Part shown: piece by piece, positions 7,506-16,282 of the stretch
How positions within the stretch are numbered: the first letter of the stretch is position 1
Layout of the letters: every line of letters starts with the position of its first letter
IMG/VR virus record: IMGVR_UViG_3300036785_000582
Coordinates: 1-44,287 of that record
Reading direction: 5' to 3' (one strand)
DNA length: 44,287 bases
From: a virus
Made by a program: the position numbers and the translations under genes
Notes under the pieces: model-generated
What the model was told of the DNA's origin: nothing
Databases searched by the model: none
The model's input: only the letters and a program-made list of their open reading frames with translations

Positions 7506-10457
7506 TTAAGCGAACACGATGAAGCTGAAGGCGCAGTCGGACGCCGCGCCATTGATACTCGTGACGACCTGGAAGGCCGTCGGGCTAGAAATGTTGACTA
7601 AGATGCCATGCGTTGAGGTTCCTCCTCCTTGACAGGTTGCCTGGACGATATAGGTGGTGTTGGCCATCCCTGGATTTAGGGTGACGTTGTACACGCCGAC
7701 CGAGGCGCGCGACACGCTGGCGTTGGTGATACTGTTCACGCCACCGCCCGACGTGATATTTCCCTTCGCGGCGTAGCCGCTGGGTCCCGCCTTGGCGTAC
7801 ATGCCCACGGGATAGTAAGACCCGGCGTTATTTCCGATCAGAATAACACCTTCGCCGGGGTTCAGGTTCGGAATGCCAGACCCGGCGATGCCGACCTGAC
7901 CCGTAGACCCATTGAATATGATGTAGGTACCCGCGCTCCCCCCGGCGTCGCCCGGCAGAAACACCGTACCGGGGTTGGCCATCCATATCATCTTGCCGGT
8001 ATATCCGGCGTTGGGGTAGCAGTCAGTAGTCGATACGATGAGCGGACCAGCCGTCATACCACGCTGAGATATCGTCGCCATATTCGCTGGGGCGGCCGAA
8101 GTATCAAACGCACTCACGTTTGGAACAGTGGCTGATCCCGTGACGTTCAAAGCGCCAACGGCCAATGAATTGATCGTGACAACGCCGCTGGCGCGGTTGA
8201 TCACCAGCGGCGTATCTATAGGACTGCCGCCCGCGTCGGCGTAGCGATATATCTGGAAGTTGCTCCCGGCGTTCGACCCGCCTTCGTTGCTATTATCGAT
8301 CCCTATCGTCCAGCGGTCTAGGTTACTGGTCCTGAACCGAATGAGTTTGAACTGCTGTCCTGGGCCGGTTATGTCTATCTCAGAGCCCGCCCCGGCGATG
8401 GTGAGAGTAGCCGTGATGGTCACAGGCTGGCTGAACGTCGCCGCGCCCGAGACAGTCAAGGCTTGACTGACCGTCAGCGCATTGCCGAGCGTCACGTTAC
8501 CCGTGAGCCGGTTGATGCTCAGCGGCGTGCCGATCTGCGTGCCGGTGTCCGTGTAGTTTAGTATCGAGAAATTAGACCCCGCGCCGGTTCCATCCTCGGC
8601 GACGCCGTTCATACCCAGCCACCAGCGGACGACGGCGTTCCGCTCAAACCACATGTTGGCGTTGTACGCCCCCGTGGGCGCAGCAAGGACAACATTATTG
8701 TTCTGCGCCTTGAACGTCGCCGTCGTCGCGAAGTTCATTGCACCTGGGAACGTGCCCGCGCCGATGTCTGCGGCGGTGTAGTTGAGAATGGCCTTCGTCT
8801 GACTGGCGTTCATCGGCTCCTGCGGCTGGTTGCCGCCGGAGGAGTTGGGGTTGCCGACGATGGACAGGGGCGGCAGGTTAATGACGCCGCTCGGCCCCTG
8901 CGGGCCGGTGGCCCCGGCGGGACCCTGGGCTCCCTGGGGACCTTGCGGGCCAGAGATGGCCCCCAGGTCCACCCACCCCGGCGCGGCGGCGACGGAAGAC
9001 ACATAGTCCCAAATATGGTTGTTGTTCAGGTACTCTAGGCCACTGCCGATCTGCATCTGATACGGCGCGGTCGGATAACCGCCGCCGAAGAAGCCAGTGG
9101 GTATGAGCCCGTTGACGGGGAGACCGCTCGGCAGCGACGTGAACGTCCCGACAATCGCCGTGCCCGCCGCGCCTTGCGGCCCCTGCGCGCCGGTAGGCCC
9201 TACGGGTCCTTCAGGTCCCGTGGGTCCCGTGAACCCAGGCGCGCCGTCGTCCCCGTCTGCCCCCTGTGGACCCTGAATGCCCTGCGGGCCAGGGATGCCG
9301 GTCGGCCCCTGCGGTCCCCCAGGACCCGTGTTCCCCACAGGTCCGGCCGGTCCGGCTGGACCTGCGGGTCCAGCGAGTTTTCCCAGGTTCTCCCACCCGG
9401 TCGGGCTCACGCCGACCCCGACGTACTCCATGACGTTCTGGGTCTGCCTGTCATACAGCGCCGTCCCCTGCTGCATCTGATACGGTGCGAGCGGGTAAGA
9501 ACCATCGTAGAAGCCGATGGGTATCGTCCCGCCGACCGGCAGCGTCGGCTGCGCAGCAGAGGAATACGAACCGACGATCTGCGTGCCGGTGCCGCCCTGC
9601 GGACCTTGCGGTCCGGCCGGGCCGAGCGGCCCCGTGGGGCCATTGTTCCCGGTAGCCCCTTGAGGGCCCTGCGGCCCCGTGGGACCCTGCGGTCCCGCGT
9701 TGCCGGTCGGCCCGGCGGGTCCCTGGGAGCCGGTGGGGCCGTTCTGCCCCTGCGGCCCGGCCTGCCCCTGCGGGCCTTGTGGCCCGGAGATCGCGCCTAA
9801 GTTGAGCCACCCCGTCACGATAGACGTGATGGACACGTACTCCCACACGACCTGCGTCGAGATCTGGTAGAGAGCCTGCCCGACCTGCATCTGGTAGGGT
9901 GTCAGGGGGTAGGTCCCGTCGAAGAAGCCGATGGGGATGTCACCATTGGCCGGGAGCCCTGCGGACGTGGAGTTGAAACTCCCCACGATAGAGGCGGCGG
10001 CCGCGCCCTGGTTGCCCTTCTGCCCGGCCGGTCCTGCCGGGCCGGTGAGGCCCGTGGGACCCGTGGGTCCCGCCTCTCCGGCTGCGCCGTCGGGGCCTGG
10101 GGGTCCCGAGGGACCGACCGGCCCCATCGGCCCGTCGTAGTTCCGTGTCTGGGCGACGATGGATAGGACCGCGTTGCCCGAGAGGTTTAAGGGGTTAGTG
10201 GAGGCGACGCCTTGGGATATAGATGCGGTGACGTTTCGCGTCAGAGTCTGCGCGGTCTGGTTGTAAACCCCCGAGCCCCACTCGGCGTTGCTCCCGTCCT
10301 CTATCAGGTAGAAGTAGGTGTGGCCGTCCGTGGCCCCAGCCATCGTGAAGTCTTGGTAGGCGAAGGAGTATTTGGGGCCGATGGCGAGCGTTCCCACGCC
10401 GGTGGTCGGGGTGAACGTGCGCACGCGGTCGAGCAGGAATTGGGCGGTGCTGGTCAT
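7506..10457 (-). CDS. Collagen-like tail fibre protein
   Basis: 983 residues. After an N-terminal domain of about 110 residues (start [12 protein letters not shown], likely particle attachment), four Gly-X-Y collagen blocks alternate with three related spacers of about 65 residues, each with a G-x-IVG-(S/T)-(F/Y) start, a PIGFFDG/PTGFFGG/PIGFYDG motif, a PYQMQ motif and a GW(L/E/V)(N/D)LG end. The C-terminal third contains two copies of a beta module ending in TPL-x-INR-x-(T/S)G-x-VT, then a receptor-binding-type tail. Collagen triplets in phage fibres form trimeric rods; this protein probably gives host recognition. The long G+C-rich repeats explain the many false reading frames here. Confidence 0.88.
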   Translation of the reverse strand: MTSTAQFLLDRVRTFTPTTGVGTLAIGPKYSFAYQDFTMAGATDGHTYFYLIEDGSNAEWGSGVYNQTAQTLTRNVTASISQGVASTNPLNLSGNAVLSIVAQTRNYDGPMGPVGPSGPPGPDGAAGEAGPTGPTGLTGPAGPAGQKGNQGAAAASIVGSFNSTSAGLPANGDIPIGFFDGTYPLTPYQMQVGQALYQISTQVVWEYVSITSIVTGWLNLGAISGPQGPQGQAGPQGQNGPTGSQGPAGPTGNAGPQGPTGPQGPQGATGNNGPTGPLGPAGPQGPQGGTGTQIVGSYSSAAQPTLPVGGTIPIGFYDGSYPLAPYQMQQGTALYDRQTQNVMEYVGVGVSPTGWENLGKLAGPAGPAGPAGPVGNTGPGGPQGPTGIPGPQGIQGPQGADGDDGAPGFTGPTGPEGPVGPTGAQGPQGAAGTAIVGTFTSLPSGLPVNGLIPTGFFGGGYPTAPYQMQIGSGLEYLNNNHIWDYVSSVAAAPGWVDLGAISGPQGPQGAQGPAGATGPQGPSGVINLPPLSIVGNPNSSGGNQPQEPMNASQTKAILNYTAADIGAGTFPGAMNFATTATFKAQNNNVVLAAPTGAYNANMWFERNAVVRWWLGMNGVAEDGTGAGSNFSILNYTDTGTQIGTPLSINRLTGNVTLGNALTVSQALTVSGAATFSQPVTITATLTIAGAGSEIDITGPGQQFKLIRFRTSNLDRWTIGIDNSNEGGSNAGSNFQIYRYADAGGSPIDTPLVINRASGVVTINSLAVGALNVTGSATVPNVSAFDTSAAPANMATISQRGMTAGPLIVSTTDCYPNAGYTGKMIWMANPGTVFLPGDAGGSAGTYIIFNGSTGQVGIAGSGIPNLNPGEGVILIGNNAGSYYPVGMYAKAGPSGYAAKGNITSGGGVNSITNASVSRASVGVYNVTLNPGMANTTYIVQATCQGGGTSTHGILVNISSPTAFQVVTSINGAASDCAFSFIVFA

Positions 10458-10465
10458 GGCGTGGG

Positions 10466-12013
10466 CTACCCCGTGAGGGAGTTAGAAGAAGTAAAGGGAC
10501 CGGCGAGGCCGAAGCTGTTGCCAGCCGAGCAACGGACCTGAAACGTGCCTGGAAGATCGGTCGCCTTGACCGTGTAGGTGGGCGACCCCGCGCCGGGGAT
10601 GGCGATGCCGTTCAAATACCACTGATAGTAGTAGGCGGTGGGGATATTGCTCCAGAAACCGGGGTCGACGAGCAGGATAGAACCGGCCACGGGCGGCGTG
10701 GGTCCGCAAGCGTAAGGCAAGACGTTGCACACCGGCTTCTGTGGCGTGGTGGCGACCTGAAGATCGTGGCTGGATATGGCCTGGGAGGCGACGTACAGAG
10801 TCTCAATGTAGCCATCGAGATTAAGCGCGCCGCCCCAGCCGCCGAACCTCTGGGTCGTGACGCCCACGGGGGGCGCGTACAAAGGGGAGGATTGCGGCGG
10901 CAGGCCCATCGTCGTGAACAACGCGTTGGGACCGTGGGCCGTGAACCCCATGATGCAGAAGCCGTTGACGACGCTGGTATTGGGGCCAGTGAAGGATAGA
11001 ACGTTGGCGGCGGCGACGTAGACGCTGATGGCGGCGTCGCCCTGGCTTGGAGCGTTTATCGAGAAGTCGATGGCGTTGTTGCCGACGTTCCCGTCGTTGA
11101 GGGAATGGAATAGACCGCCGGGGTTAGTGGTGGCGGCCGGGGCGACGACGCTGGTGAGTATGGTAACGTCAGGACCTGGGAGCAGACCGGGCGTGTTGAT
11201 GGTGTGACTGTCCTTCGGCCGCGTCACGGCGGCGGTAGTGGTGGGGATGTAGCTGGTGGGTCCGGACTGATTAGGCTGCTGGACCTCAAGCTGCCCTCCC
11301 CAGAACAAGATATCGCAGGCGTTGTCAGTGCCGGTGGTCCCTTGCAGGTAGATCGAGAAGCCGCCGCCGTTGGCGGTGGGGTCAGACGGGGCCGAAAACC
11401 AGAACCGCCGCCATAGCGGCGTCACAGTGAGCAGCGTGCGCTGGCGGTTCAGGACGTTTACGCTGAAACCCACCTTAAAGGACTGGGTGGTGTTGCTCTT
11501 CAGGTAGACCGAGATGATGTCGGTCTCGGCGGGCCGCGTCATGCCCTGCTGGATAAGCACATAGTTGGCCACCAGATTTGTGCCGCCGTTCAGCGTCATT
11601 TGAAACCGCTGAGCCGTGAGGGTCCCATCGGGGGCGGCGGCGAACGCCGGGGTGATGGTGGGAGGAGAGGCGGTGCCGTTGCCGCCCTTGCCCCAGTTGG
11701 CGGTGGTGACGTCCTGGCTCTGCAGGAGCAGGTTGGTGGCCGCCTCCTCCATGAGCAGGCCCCAGGTCGTGATGCGCGGGACGTTCTGAGCAAAGCTCAG
11801 AACCGTGCTGTTGTTGTTCTCCGCCGTACCCGGCCCGCCCGTGTACGCCCAGCCCGGGATGAGGGTGGGATCAGTGTAAGCCGTCCCGTTTAGAGAGTAG
11901 GATTTTTTGGTAAAATCAAGTGAGAGTATGGCGGGGGGCAATGGCTTCGTCAGCCCGCCGCCATAGAGTGCGGGCGTGGGCGCAGGCGGGAACCGAAGGG
12001 AGAGGTCGGGCAT
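10466..12013 (-). CDS. Fibre/spike protein with carbohydrate-binding-like fold
   Basis: 515 residues. The N-terminal part (PPAILSLDFTKKSYSLNGT, then RITTWGLLMEEAATNLLLQS) is the pattern of proteins annotated as phage head-spike-fibre domain proteins. The middle looks like a jelly-roll (residues about 100-260, ending in CDILFWGGQLE), followed by a LamG-like region. The C-terminus (from about 430) is Ig-like, with YYYQWYLNGIAIPGAG and YTVKATDLPGTFQVRCSA. It probably binds surface glycans. It starts next to the stop of the spike-base gene, consistent with assembly of both into the same appendage. Confidence 0.75.
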   Translation of the reverse strand: MPDLSLRFPPAPTPALYGGGLTKPLPPAILSLDFTKKSYSLNGTAYTDPTLIPGWAYTGGPGTAENNNSTVLSFAQNVPRITTWGLLMEEAATNLLLQSQDVTTANWGKGGNGTASPPTITPAFAAAPDGTLTAQRFQMTLNGGTNLVANYVLIQQGMTRPAETDIISVYLKSNTTQSFKVGFSVNVLNRQRTLLTVTPLWRRFWFSAPSDPTANGGGFSIYLQGTTGTDNACDILFWGGQLEVQQPNQSGPTSYIPTTTAAVTRPKDSHTINTPGLLPGPDVTILTSVVAPAATTNPGGLFHSLNDGNVGNNAIDFSINAPSQGDAAISVYVAAANVLSFTGPNTSVVNGFCIMGFTAHGPNALFTTMGLPPQSSPLYAPPVGVTTQRFGGWGGALNLDGYIETLYVASQAISSHDLQVATTPQKPVCNVLPYACGPTPPVAGSILLVDPGFWSNIPTAYYYQWYLNGIAIPGAGSPTYTVKATDLPGTFQVRCSAGNSFGLAGPFTSSNSLTG

Positions 12014-12016
12014 GGG

Positions 12017-12277
12017 TCATGCCCCGGCGAAGGCGACGATGCCGGTGGCCGCCGTGCCTGAGGCGCGCAATTGCGTGAACTGAATGGCGACGGTCGCCCC
12101 GAGGGGTACAGCGGGGAAGGTGACCAGCGCCGGGGGGTATGCGGGGGACCCCACTGTGCGCACGGTGACGTCTCCGGCGCTGCCGCCGACGTAGAACCCT
12201 ACCCCGTTCTGATTGACAGTGTCACTCGGGGATATCGGGAAGGCGTGGAGAGGGACCTGGGTCAGGTTGAAGGCCAT
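12017..12277 (-). CDS. Spike base protein, gene-transfer-agent Rcc01079-like
   Basis: 86 residues with the signature HAFPISPSDTVNQ, then YVGGSAGDVTVRT and a C-terminal LRASGTAATGIVAF. This is the pattern of the small spike-base proteins of Rhodobacter-type gene transfer agents and alphaproteobacterial phages, which anchor head spikes. It is followed immediately by the fibre gene. Its first 56 bases overlap the end of the small-terminase-like gene. Confidence 0.72.
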   Translation of the reverse strand: MAFNLTQVPLHAFPISPSDTVNQNGVGFYVGGSAGDVTVRTVGSPAYPPALVTFPAVPLGATVAIQFTQLRASGTAATGIVAFAGA

Positions 12278-12722
12278 TGCTTTGCATCCTCTGGCGGGCG
12301 GCTAATAGTCTATCCGCGAGATCAAGGGTGACTTTGACCTCGACCGGCTTGAACATGCCCAGGACCTTTCCTGAGAGTTCGAGCGCCTTGAGCTTGTCGG
12401 CCAGACCGACGCGCACGGTGGTCTCGTCCCCTATATGATTGCCCTGGCGGTCGTACATGCGCCGGTGGGTGGATGAGATAGACGCTATGGCGGCGAGTGA
12501 CTCCCGTGACGTAGCGGAGAGGTCGATGGTGGGGGACCCATCCTCGGCTACGCTGATGATGTCGGCGACATTGGACAGCGCCAGCCGGGTCAACTCCGTC
12601 TGAATATGCTCCGGCGTAGCTTCGCGAGAGGGTCCCTCTGCGTAGTACCTCACTTGCGGAGGCGCAGATGGGGGGAGAGGAATACGGGCGAGCTTGTTGG
12701 CCACGGGGGAAGGGTGTAGCAT
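12222..12722 (-). CDS. Small terminase-like protein lacking the DNA-binding N-terminus
   Basis: 166 residues from the ATG at 12722. The segment EATPEHIQTELTRLALSNVAD, then PTIDLSATSRESLAAIASIS and GLADKLKALELSGKVLGMFK, matches the C-terminal half of Terminase_2-type small subunits (oligomerisation and large-subunit contact). The usual N-terminal helix-turn-helix that binds packaging sites is missing. The open frame continues about 89 codons upstream, but that part is not HTH-like. No strong ribosome site is visible, so the start is uncertain. It heads the virion operon, far from the large subunit. Confidence 0.65.
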   Translation of the reverse strand: MLHPSPVANKLARIPLPPSAPPQVRYYAEGPSREATPEHIQTELTRLALSNVADIISVAEDGSPTIDLSATSRESLAAIASISSTHRRMYDRQGNHIGDETTVRVGLADKLKALELSGKVLGMFKPVEVKVTLDLADRLLAARQRMQSNGLQPDPGPSPRLPDIPE

Positions 12723-12987
12723 AGCCGTTCGAAGAATACAATGCAGAGAAAGTAAAAAGTGTGGGCGCGCGGGAGTCTGACTAGGGGGTGGGAGGGGGTA
12801 TACAGTACCCGGCAGCCCTGATACCCCCCCTATACTACCCCCACCCAGTAAAGTTATGGCAGCACAAAGTAATAATGTGGCAACGTCGAGTAAGGCACAG
12901 TACACACAAGGCAACAGCATGTTGTTTGCTTCGTGCAACGCGTGCGTGCGCAAGTGCGACAGGGTGTCGCACCTAGCAGCGGGCAGC

Positions 12988-13016
12988 AAAAAGCCCGCGC
13001 GGGTTACGCGCGGGCT
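12988..13016 (-). terminator. Intrinsic terminator after the 13039-13533 gene
   Basis: A perfect 10-bp G+C stem (12992-13001 with 13007-13016) and 5-nt loop is followed on the minus strand by TTTTT. It sits 22 nt after the stop of the leftward gene above and separates that gene from the virion operon. Confidence 0.85.
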
Positions 13017-13038
13017 AAGTGTAGGGCTAGGTTATGCG

Positions 13039-13533
13039 CTACGGTTTCGCGTGGGGCTCGAGTATTGCGTAGCCATCGCGCGTCGCATAACGAATATAGC
13101 CAGTATCGTAGGCGTTGGGGTTAGCACTCGCGAGGCGCTTAACCTGTTCGACCGTGCGCCAATTGCCCTCGGCGTCGGTAAACAAGTCGTACGTTGCTGC
13201 GGCTTTTGTGCCGGGCTTGTAGGGGTTGCCAGGGTAGCGCAGTGCACGAATGTAATGCTCGGCCTGCGGCAGCGCGCGAACATTGCGCGGCCGCCCATCG
13301 ATATATTTGGCCATGCCTTGCCCATAGTGGCGCTTGGCGGCGAAATCGTCGGGGCGGCCAACGCGGGCCAGCTTGCCCGTGGTGGGCTCGACAGGCTCGC
13401 CAGCGGGCTCGACAGCCTCGACAGGCTCGATGGTGGTGGTGGCGGCCAGCGCAGCCATCGCGGCCGCCTCGGCGACCTTGGCAGCAGCGGCCGCCTTAGC
13501 GGCATCGCGACGTTGTTTTGCAGTTTGCGACAT
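13039..13533 (-). CDS. NPY(K/R)P-domain protein, paralogue of 29372-30118
   Basis: 164 residues from the ATG at 13533, with AAGGTAA upstream. Residues 5-50 are an Ala/Glu/Pro-rich, probably disordered region. The C-terminal domain has NPYKPGTKAAATYDLF (103-118) and DTGYIRYATRDGYA (143-156), which align clearly with the C-terminal domain of the 248-residue protein encoded at 29372-30118 on the opposite arm. Similar NP-K/R-P-G...A...F/L boxes occur in small alphaproteobacterial phage and plasmid proteins of unknown function. It is a single-gene unit with its own terminator, facing the control region, so a regulatory or DNA-binding role is possible but unproven. Confidence 0.75.
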   Translation of the reverse strand: MSQTAKQRRDAAKAAAAAKVAEAAAMAALAATTTIEPVEAVEPAGEPVEPTTGKLARVGRPDDFAAKRHYGQGMAKYIDGRPRNVRALPQAEHYIRALRYPGNPYKPGTKAAATYDLFTDAEGNWRTVEQVKRLASANPNAYDTGYIRYATRDGYAILEPHAKP

Positions 13534-13746
13534 GTTACGAGTTACCTTGGGGGCCAAAATTGGCCCGGTAGGGTTAGGCCACATGGCCAAACCCCAATAG
13601 CAACATGGGGTTGCCGACCTCAGTTCGCAAGCCCCTAGGGTGCGCCAGATTGGCACACCCCCTGCAGAAAGCAACTTTGAGTAAGAAGATGAGCATAGAT
13701 GGCGTTCTCGAGAGCAGATTCGGACATATACTCCACTCTACAGAGC

Positions 13747-13788
13747 TCTTGAGAATAGATTCTGCTCTACTCAAATCTATTCTCAAGA
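13747..13788. repeat. 15-bp inverted repeat (hairpin)
   Basis: Bases 13747-13761 (TCTTGAGAATAGATT) are the exact reverse complement of 13774-13788, with a 12-nt loop. There is no T-run typical of a terminator. CTCTAC hexamers recur around it (about 13734, 13765, 13796, 13801). It could be an operator or origin element. Confidence 0.75.
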
Positions 13789-13859
13789 ACTCAGGCTCTA
13801 CTCTACGGATGGAAGTAGATCCCTCTCTAATCCTATTTGATGACTGGATTTGAGTTCTC

Positions 13860-13899
13860 TCTGCGAAGGGTGCCCCATTCTATCTGCGAAGGGTGCCCC
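13860..13899. repeat. 17-bp direct repeat pair
   Basis: TCTGCGAAGGGTGCCCC occurs at 13860-13876 and again at 13883-13899, a period of 23 bp, close to two helical turns. Two copies on one face of the helix suggest a protein-binding site. Confidence 0.85.
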
Positions 13900-13984
13900 T
13901 TCTCGAGACCTGATAACAGAGTACTGTCATCTACATATTCTCGACATATTGGTCTATCTCAGGTCTTCGGAACAGAATAGGCGG

Positions 13985-14285
13985 TTTGGCACAGTTTTTG
14001 CCGGGGGAGGTCATTGTATTTGCTGAGCTTTTTAGCTGTTTTGCCACGAAAGATACCATGAATATATTCTGTGCAAACATTCTGTACCAAATTAAGTTAT
14101 TGTTTTTATTATATAATTATATAGGATTGGCACAATACACAGAATAAATAGCGTAAAACTATGATACGTGCGCTATGCGGCGCATCGCGCGCGCGAAGTA
14201 AATTTGCACAGTTTTATTCTGCACGAAAAACCCAATATCTGCGAGCAAAAACAACGACTTAAGCCCACCAAAAAACTGTGCCAAA
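13985..14285. repeat. Long-range 15-bp inverted repeat containing TTGGCACA
   Basis: TTTGGCACAGTTTTT at 13985-13999 is the exact reverse complement of 14271-14285. The two arms flank the most A+T-rich part of the control region. The same core recurs singly elsewhere in the region. Confidence 0.85.
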
Positions 14286-14438
14286 TTATGTCTTTTATCC
14301 GAATCACACGTAAAGTTCGGATAGATTCGGAAAATGAGTTGCCATTTTGTACCAAATTTCCAACTTGCATTCCCCACGCAGAGCCCCCATTATACCTGTG
14401 CGCCGACCAAGGCGCGTAACAAAGAAAGTCCCGTTCTT

Positions 14439-15320
14439 ATGTTAACTCGTGACGATGTAGCCCAAATCATGGTCGAGGCCACACCAGGGTTAGTAGACGT
14501 ACTAGCAGATTTCTTCGAGGCCGCGATGCCCGACATAGCGGCGAAAGCCCTTAAGGAGTTGGCCCCCAGGGAGATCCACATAGTCTCCCCCCATAAGCCC
14601 ACCCACATAATCCACCGCGCCCACCACATGCTGGAATCTATGGTAACGGTGGTCAACGCCAACGTGGCTCCATTCTTCGTGGGGCCCGCAGGCTCGGGCA
14701 AGACCAAACTGGCCCGGCAATGCGCCATCGCATTGGACCTTCCATTTTACATGGCGGCCAGGGTCGACTCTAAATCTGAACTCGTCGGCTATAAAGACGG
14801 CTATGGTAAGTACCATAGCACGTCCTTCCGCAATGCCTACGAGCACGGCGGTATCTACCTCCTCGACGAGGTCACGGCGGGCGACCCCAGCGTCTTAACG
14901 GCGTTCAACGCCGCCGCGTCCAACGACCCCGGCGAAACCTACGACTTCCCCGATACCGCTGTCCCACGGCACGACGACTTTCGTCCCATCGCTGCCGACA
15001 ACACCTGGGGAACCGGGGCCGACCGCCTCTACGTCGGGCGCAACCAACTCGACGCTTCTACCATCGACCGCTTCGCGTTCTTTGAAATCGGCTACGACGA
15101 AAACCTGGAGCGCGAGATCGCCAATCACGACGAATGGGTGGACAGGGTGCAGCAAGTACGAAGAGCCGTCCAGCGCGAAACCCTGCGGGTCATCATAAGC
15201 CCGCGCGCCTCTATTATGGGTGCGAAGATGCTGAAAGCCGGTGTGCCCCAACACCTTGTAGAAACCGCCGTGCTGTTCAAGGGCATGGACAAGGCCAGCC
15301 GGGCGAGGGTCGAAAGATGA
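14439..15320 (+). CDS. MoxR-type AAA+ ATPase
   Basis: 293 residues from the ATG at 14439; an earlier in-frame ATG at 14334 lies in the AT-rich region and adds an unrelated tail. No clear ribosome site is visible for either. Walker A is GPAGSGKT (82-89) and Walker B IYLLDE (139-144), with an intervening LVGYKDGYGKY segment typical of MoxR/CbbQ proteins and a DASTIDRFAFFEIGY arginine-finger region. Such ATPases act as chaperones with a vWA-domain partner to remodel protein complexes. The next gene overlaps by 4 nt and encodes a vWA-like protein. It is the first gene of the rightward operon. Confidence 0.85.
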   Translation: MLTRDDVAQIMVEATPGLVDVLADFFEAAMPDIAAKALKELAPREIHIVSPHKPTHIIHRAHHMLESMVTVVNANVAPFFVGPAGSGKTKLARQCAIALDLPFYMAARVDSKSELVGYKDGYGKYHSTSFRNAYEHGGIYLLDEVTAGDPSVLTAFNAAASNDPGETYDFPDTAVPRHDDFRPIAADNTWGTGADRLYVGRNQLDASTIDRFAFFEIGYDENLEREIANHDEWVDRVQQVRRAVQRETLRVIISPRASIMGAKMLKAGVPQHLVETAVLFKGMDKASRARVER

Positions 15321-16123
15321 GAGTCGAACCCGATCTCATAATGGGCGAAGACATCCACGATGTCACGCAATGGCTCTCGCGCACCCCGCGCGCGTGGCGC
15401 TACGACTACTCCGAAAACGACGAGGATACATCCCACGGTTGGGATCTCAACGTCGGCTGGTCGGGGGCGCTGCTGTTGAGCGTCCTGGGCTGGCCCGAGG
15501 GTCGCGCCAAGATCGGCGAAGGGCTGGCCGACCTCCCCCAGGTCGAGCGCGCTCAACGTTATACGAAGTATGATGTGAGCGGCGACCGCCCCGATATCCA
15601 GCGCATGCTGGCGGGCGATCCCATGCACATGGTAAGCCGCCCGAAGAGGCGCGTCGAGCAGCCCATCACGACGATAGTCCTCAACATGGCTATGAACGTC
15701 AACGTAAGCTCTACAAGCTGCGTGAACCTGGGCGTGGCGATGGCCAGCATGATCGATGCGATTGAAAATCGCGGCCAGCGCGTCGAGCTCACAGTTGTGC
15801 ACAACTCTATGCTAAATAGCATAGAGGTGTGCACGGGCTGGGGTGTGAAGCAAGCGCGCGACCCTCTCGACTTAGATCAGTTGGCGTTCGCCATCGCCCA
15901 CCCGGCGTCTTTTCGCAGGATTGGCTTCGCCATGCGTGAGCGCACCGACCCCAGGCAGCAAGTGTCCTGGTACGGAAGCAGCATGGCGTTGTCCCCCACC
16001 ATGCGCGAGCGGCTGGGTCTCCCAACCGACGCCTTGGTCATCGACGCCCCCGATCTGTGGTACAAATGTTCAACCCCGGCCAGCGCGCGTGCCGCGCTCG
16101 CCGAGAAATTAGGAGTAGAGTAA
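15317..16123 (+). CDS. Degenerate vWA-like partner of the AAA+ ATPase
   Basis: 268 residues, starting at an ATGA overlap with the ATPase gene. An acidic N-terminal half (residues 1-110, with GWDLNVGWSGALLLSVLGWPEG) is followed by a Rossmann-like half starting TTIVLNMAMNVNVS (about 118), a helix (CVNLGVAMASMIDAIENRGQ) and a strand (RVELTVV). This is the order of a von Willebrand A domain, but the metal-binding DxSxS motif is absent. Related proteins are found next to MoxR ATPases in phages. The fold call is inference from pattern and position. Confidence 0.55.
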   Translation: MRVEPDLIMGEDIHDVTQWLSRTPRAWRYDYSENDEDTSHGWDLNVGWSGALLLSVLGWPEGRAKIGEGLADLPQVERAQRYTKYDVSGDRPDIQRMLAGDPMHMVSRPKRRVEQPITTIVLNMAMNVNVSSTSCVNLGVAMASMIDAIENRGQRVELTVVHNSMLNSIEVCTGWGVKQARDPLDLDQLAFAIAHPASFRRIGFAMRERTDPRQQVSWYGSSMALSPTMRERLGLPTDALVIDAPDLWYKCSTPASARAALAEKLGVE

Positions 16124-16282
16124 ATGCTTGGTGATCTCTTTGCGCTGTTTGTCCTGGTGTGGGTATTCGTCCTAATCCTAATGGCGAGCATTAAGATATA
16201 CAACAGCCAAATCGGGCGTTGGATCGTCGGTATGGTTATCATGCTGGTAATCATCACTGTTGTTGTGGAGTGCCACAGATGA
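16124..16282 (+). CDS. Small membrane protein with two predicted helices
   Basis: 52 residues, starting directly after the previous stop and ending in a 4-nt ATGA overlap with the next gene. Two hydrophobic segments (about residues 5-23 and 33-49) are separated by a short polar hinge (KIYNSQIGR). It is a possible holin-like or membrane-anchoring protein, but its place in the early operon does not specially favour lysis. Confidence 0.6.
   Translation: MLGDLFALFVLVWVFVLILMASIKIYNSQIGRWIVGMVIMLVIITVVVECHR

Larger units (their letters stand above)
13534..14438. promoter_or_regulatory. AT-rich divergent control region, candidate operator/origin
   Basis: About 900 bases without a credible gene separate the two arms. 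It is strikingly A+T-rich from about 14000 to 14350 in an otherwise G+C-rich genome. It contains repeated 8-mers TTGG(C/T)ACA in both orientations (13650, 13986, 14083, 14127, 14277, 14348) and two TTTGCACA variants (14070, 14203), a 15-bp hairpin (13747-13788), a 15-bp inverted pair spaced 271 bp and a 17-bp direct repeat. A weak promoter-like pair, TTGTTT (14100) and TAGGAT (14122), would read rightwards. Head-to-head early/late promoters and possibly the replication origin are inferred. Confidence 0.6.

Noticed and set aside
9160-10140. Repeat array resembling CRISPR or minisatellite
   Set aside because: The periodicity is 9-bp Gly-X-Y codons of a collagen-like protein, with no conserved repeat-spacer structure.
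13987-14002. Sigma-54-like -24/-12 promoter (TGGCACA-N4-TTGCC, GG-N10-GC)
   Set aside because: The TTGGCACA part is one copy of a motif repeated through the region, and the other copies lack the -12 element, so the match is probably incidental.
13605-14419. Short plus-strand frames at 13605-13853 and 14168-14419 in the control region
   Set aside because: No ribosome sites; they run through hairpins and repeated motifs; residue make-up is not protein-like.
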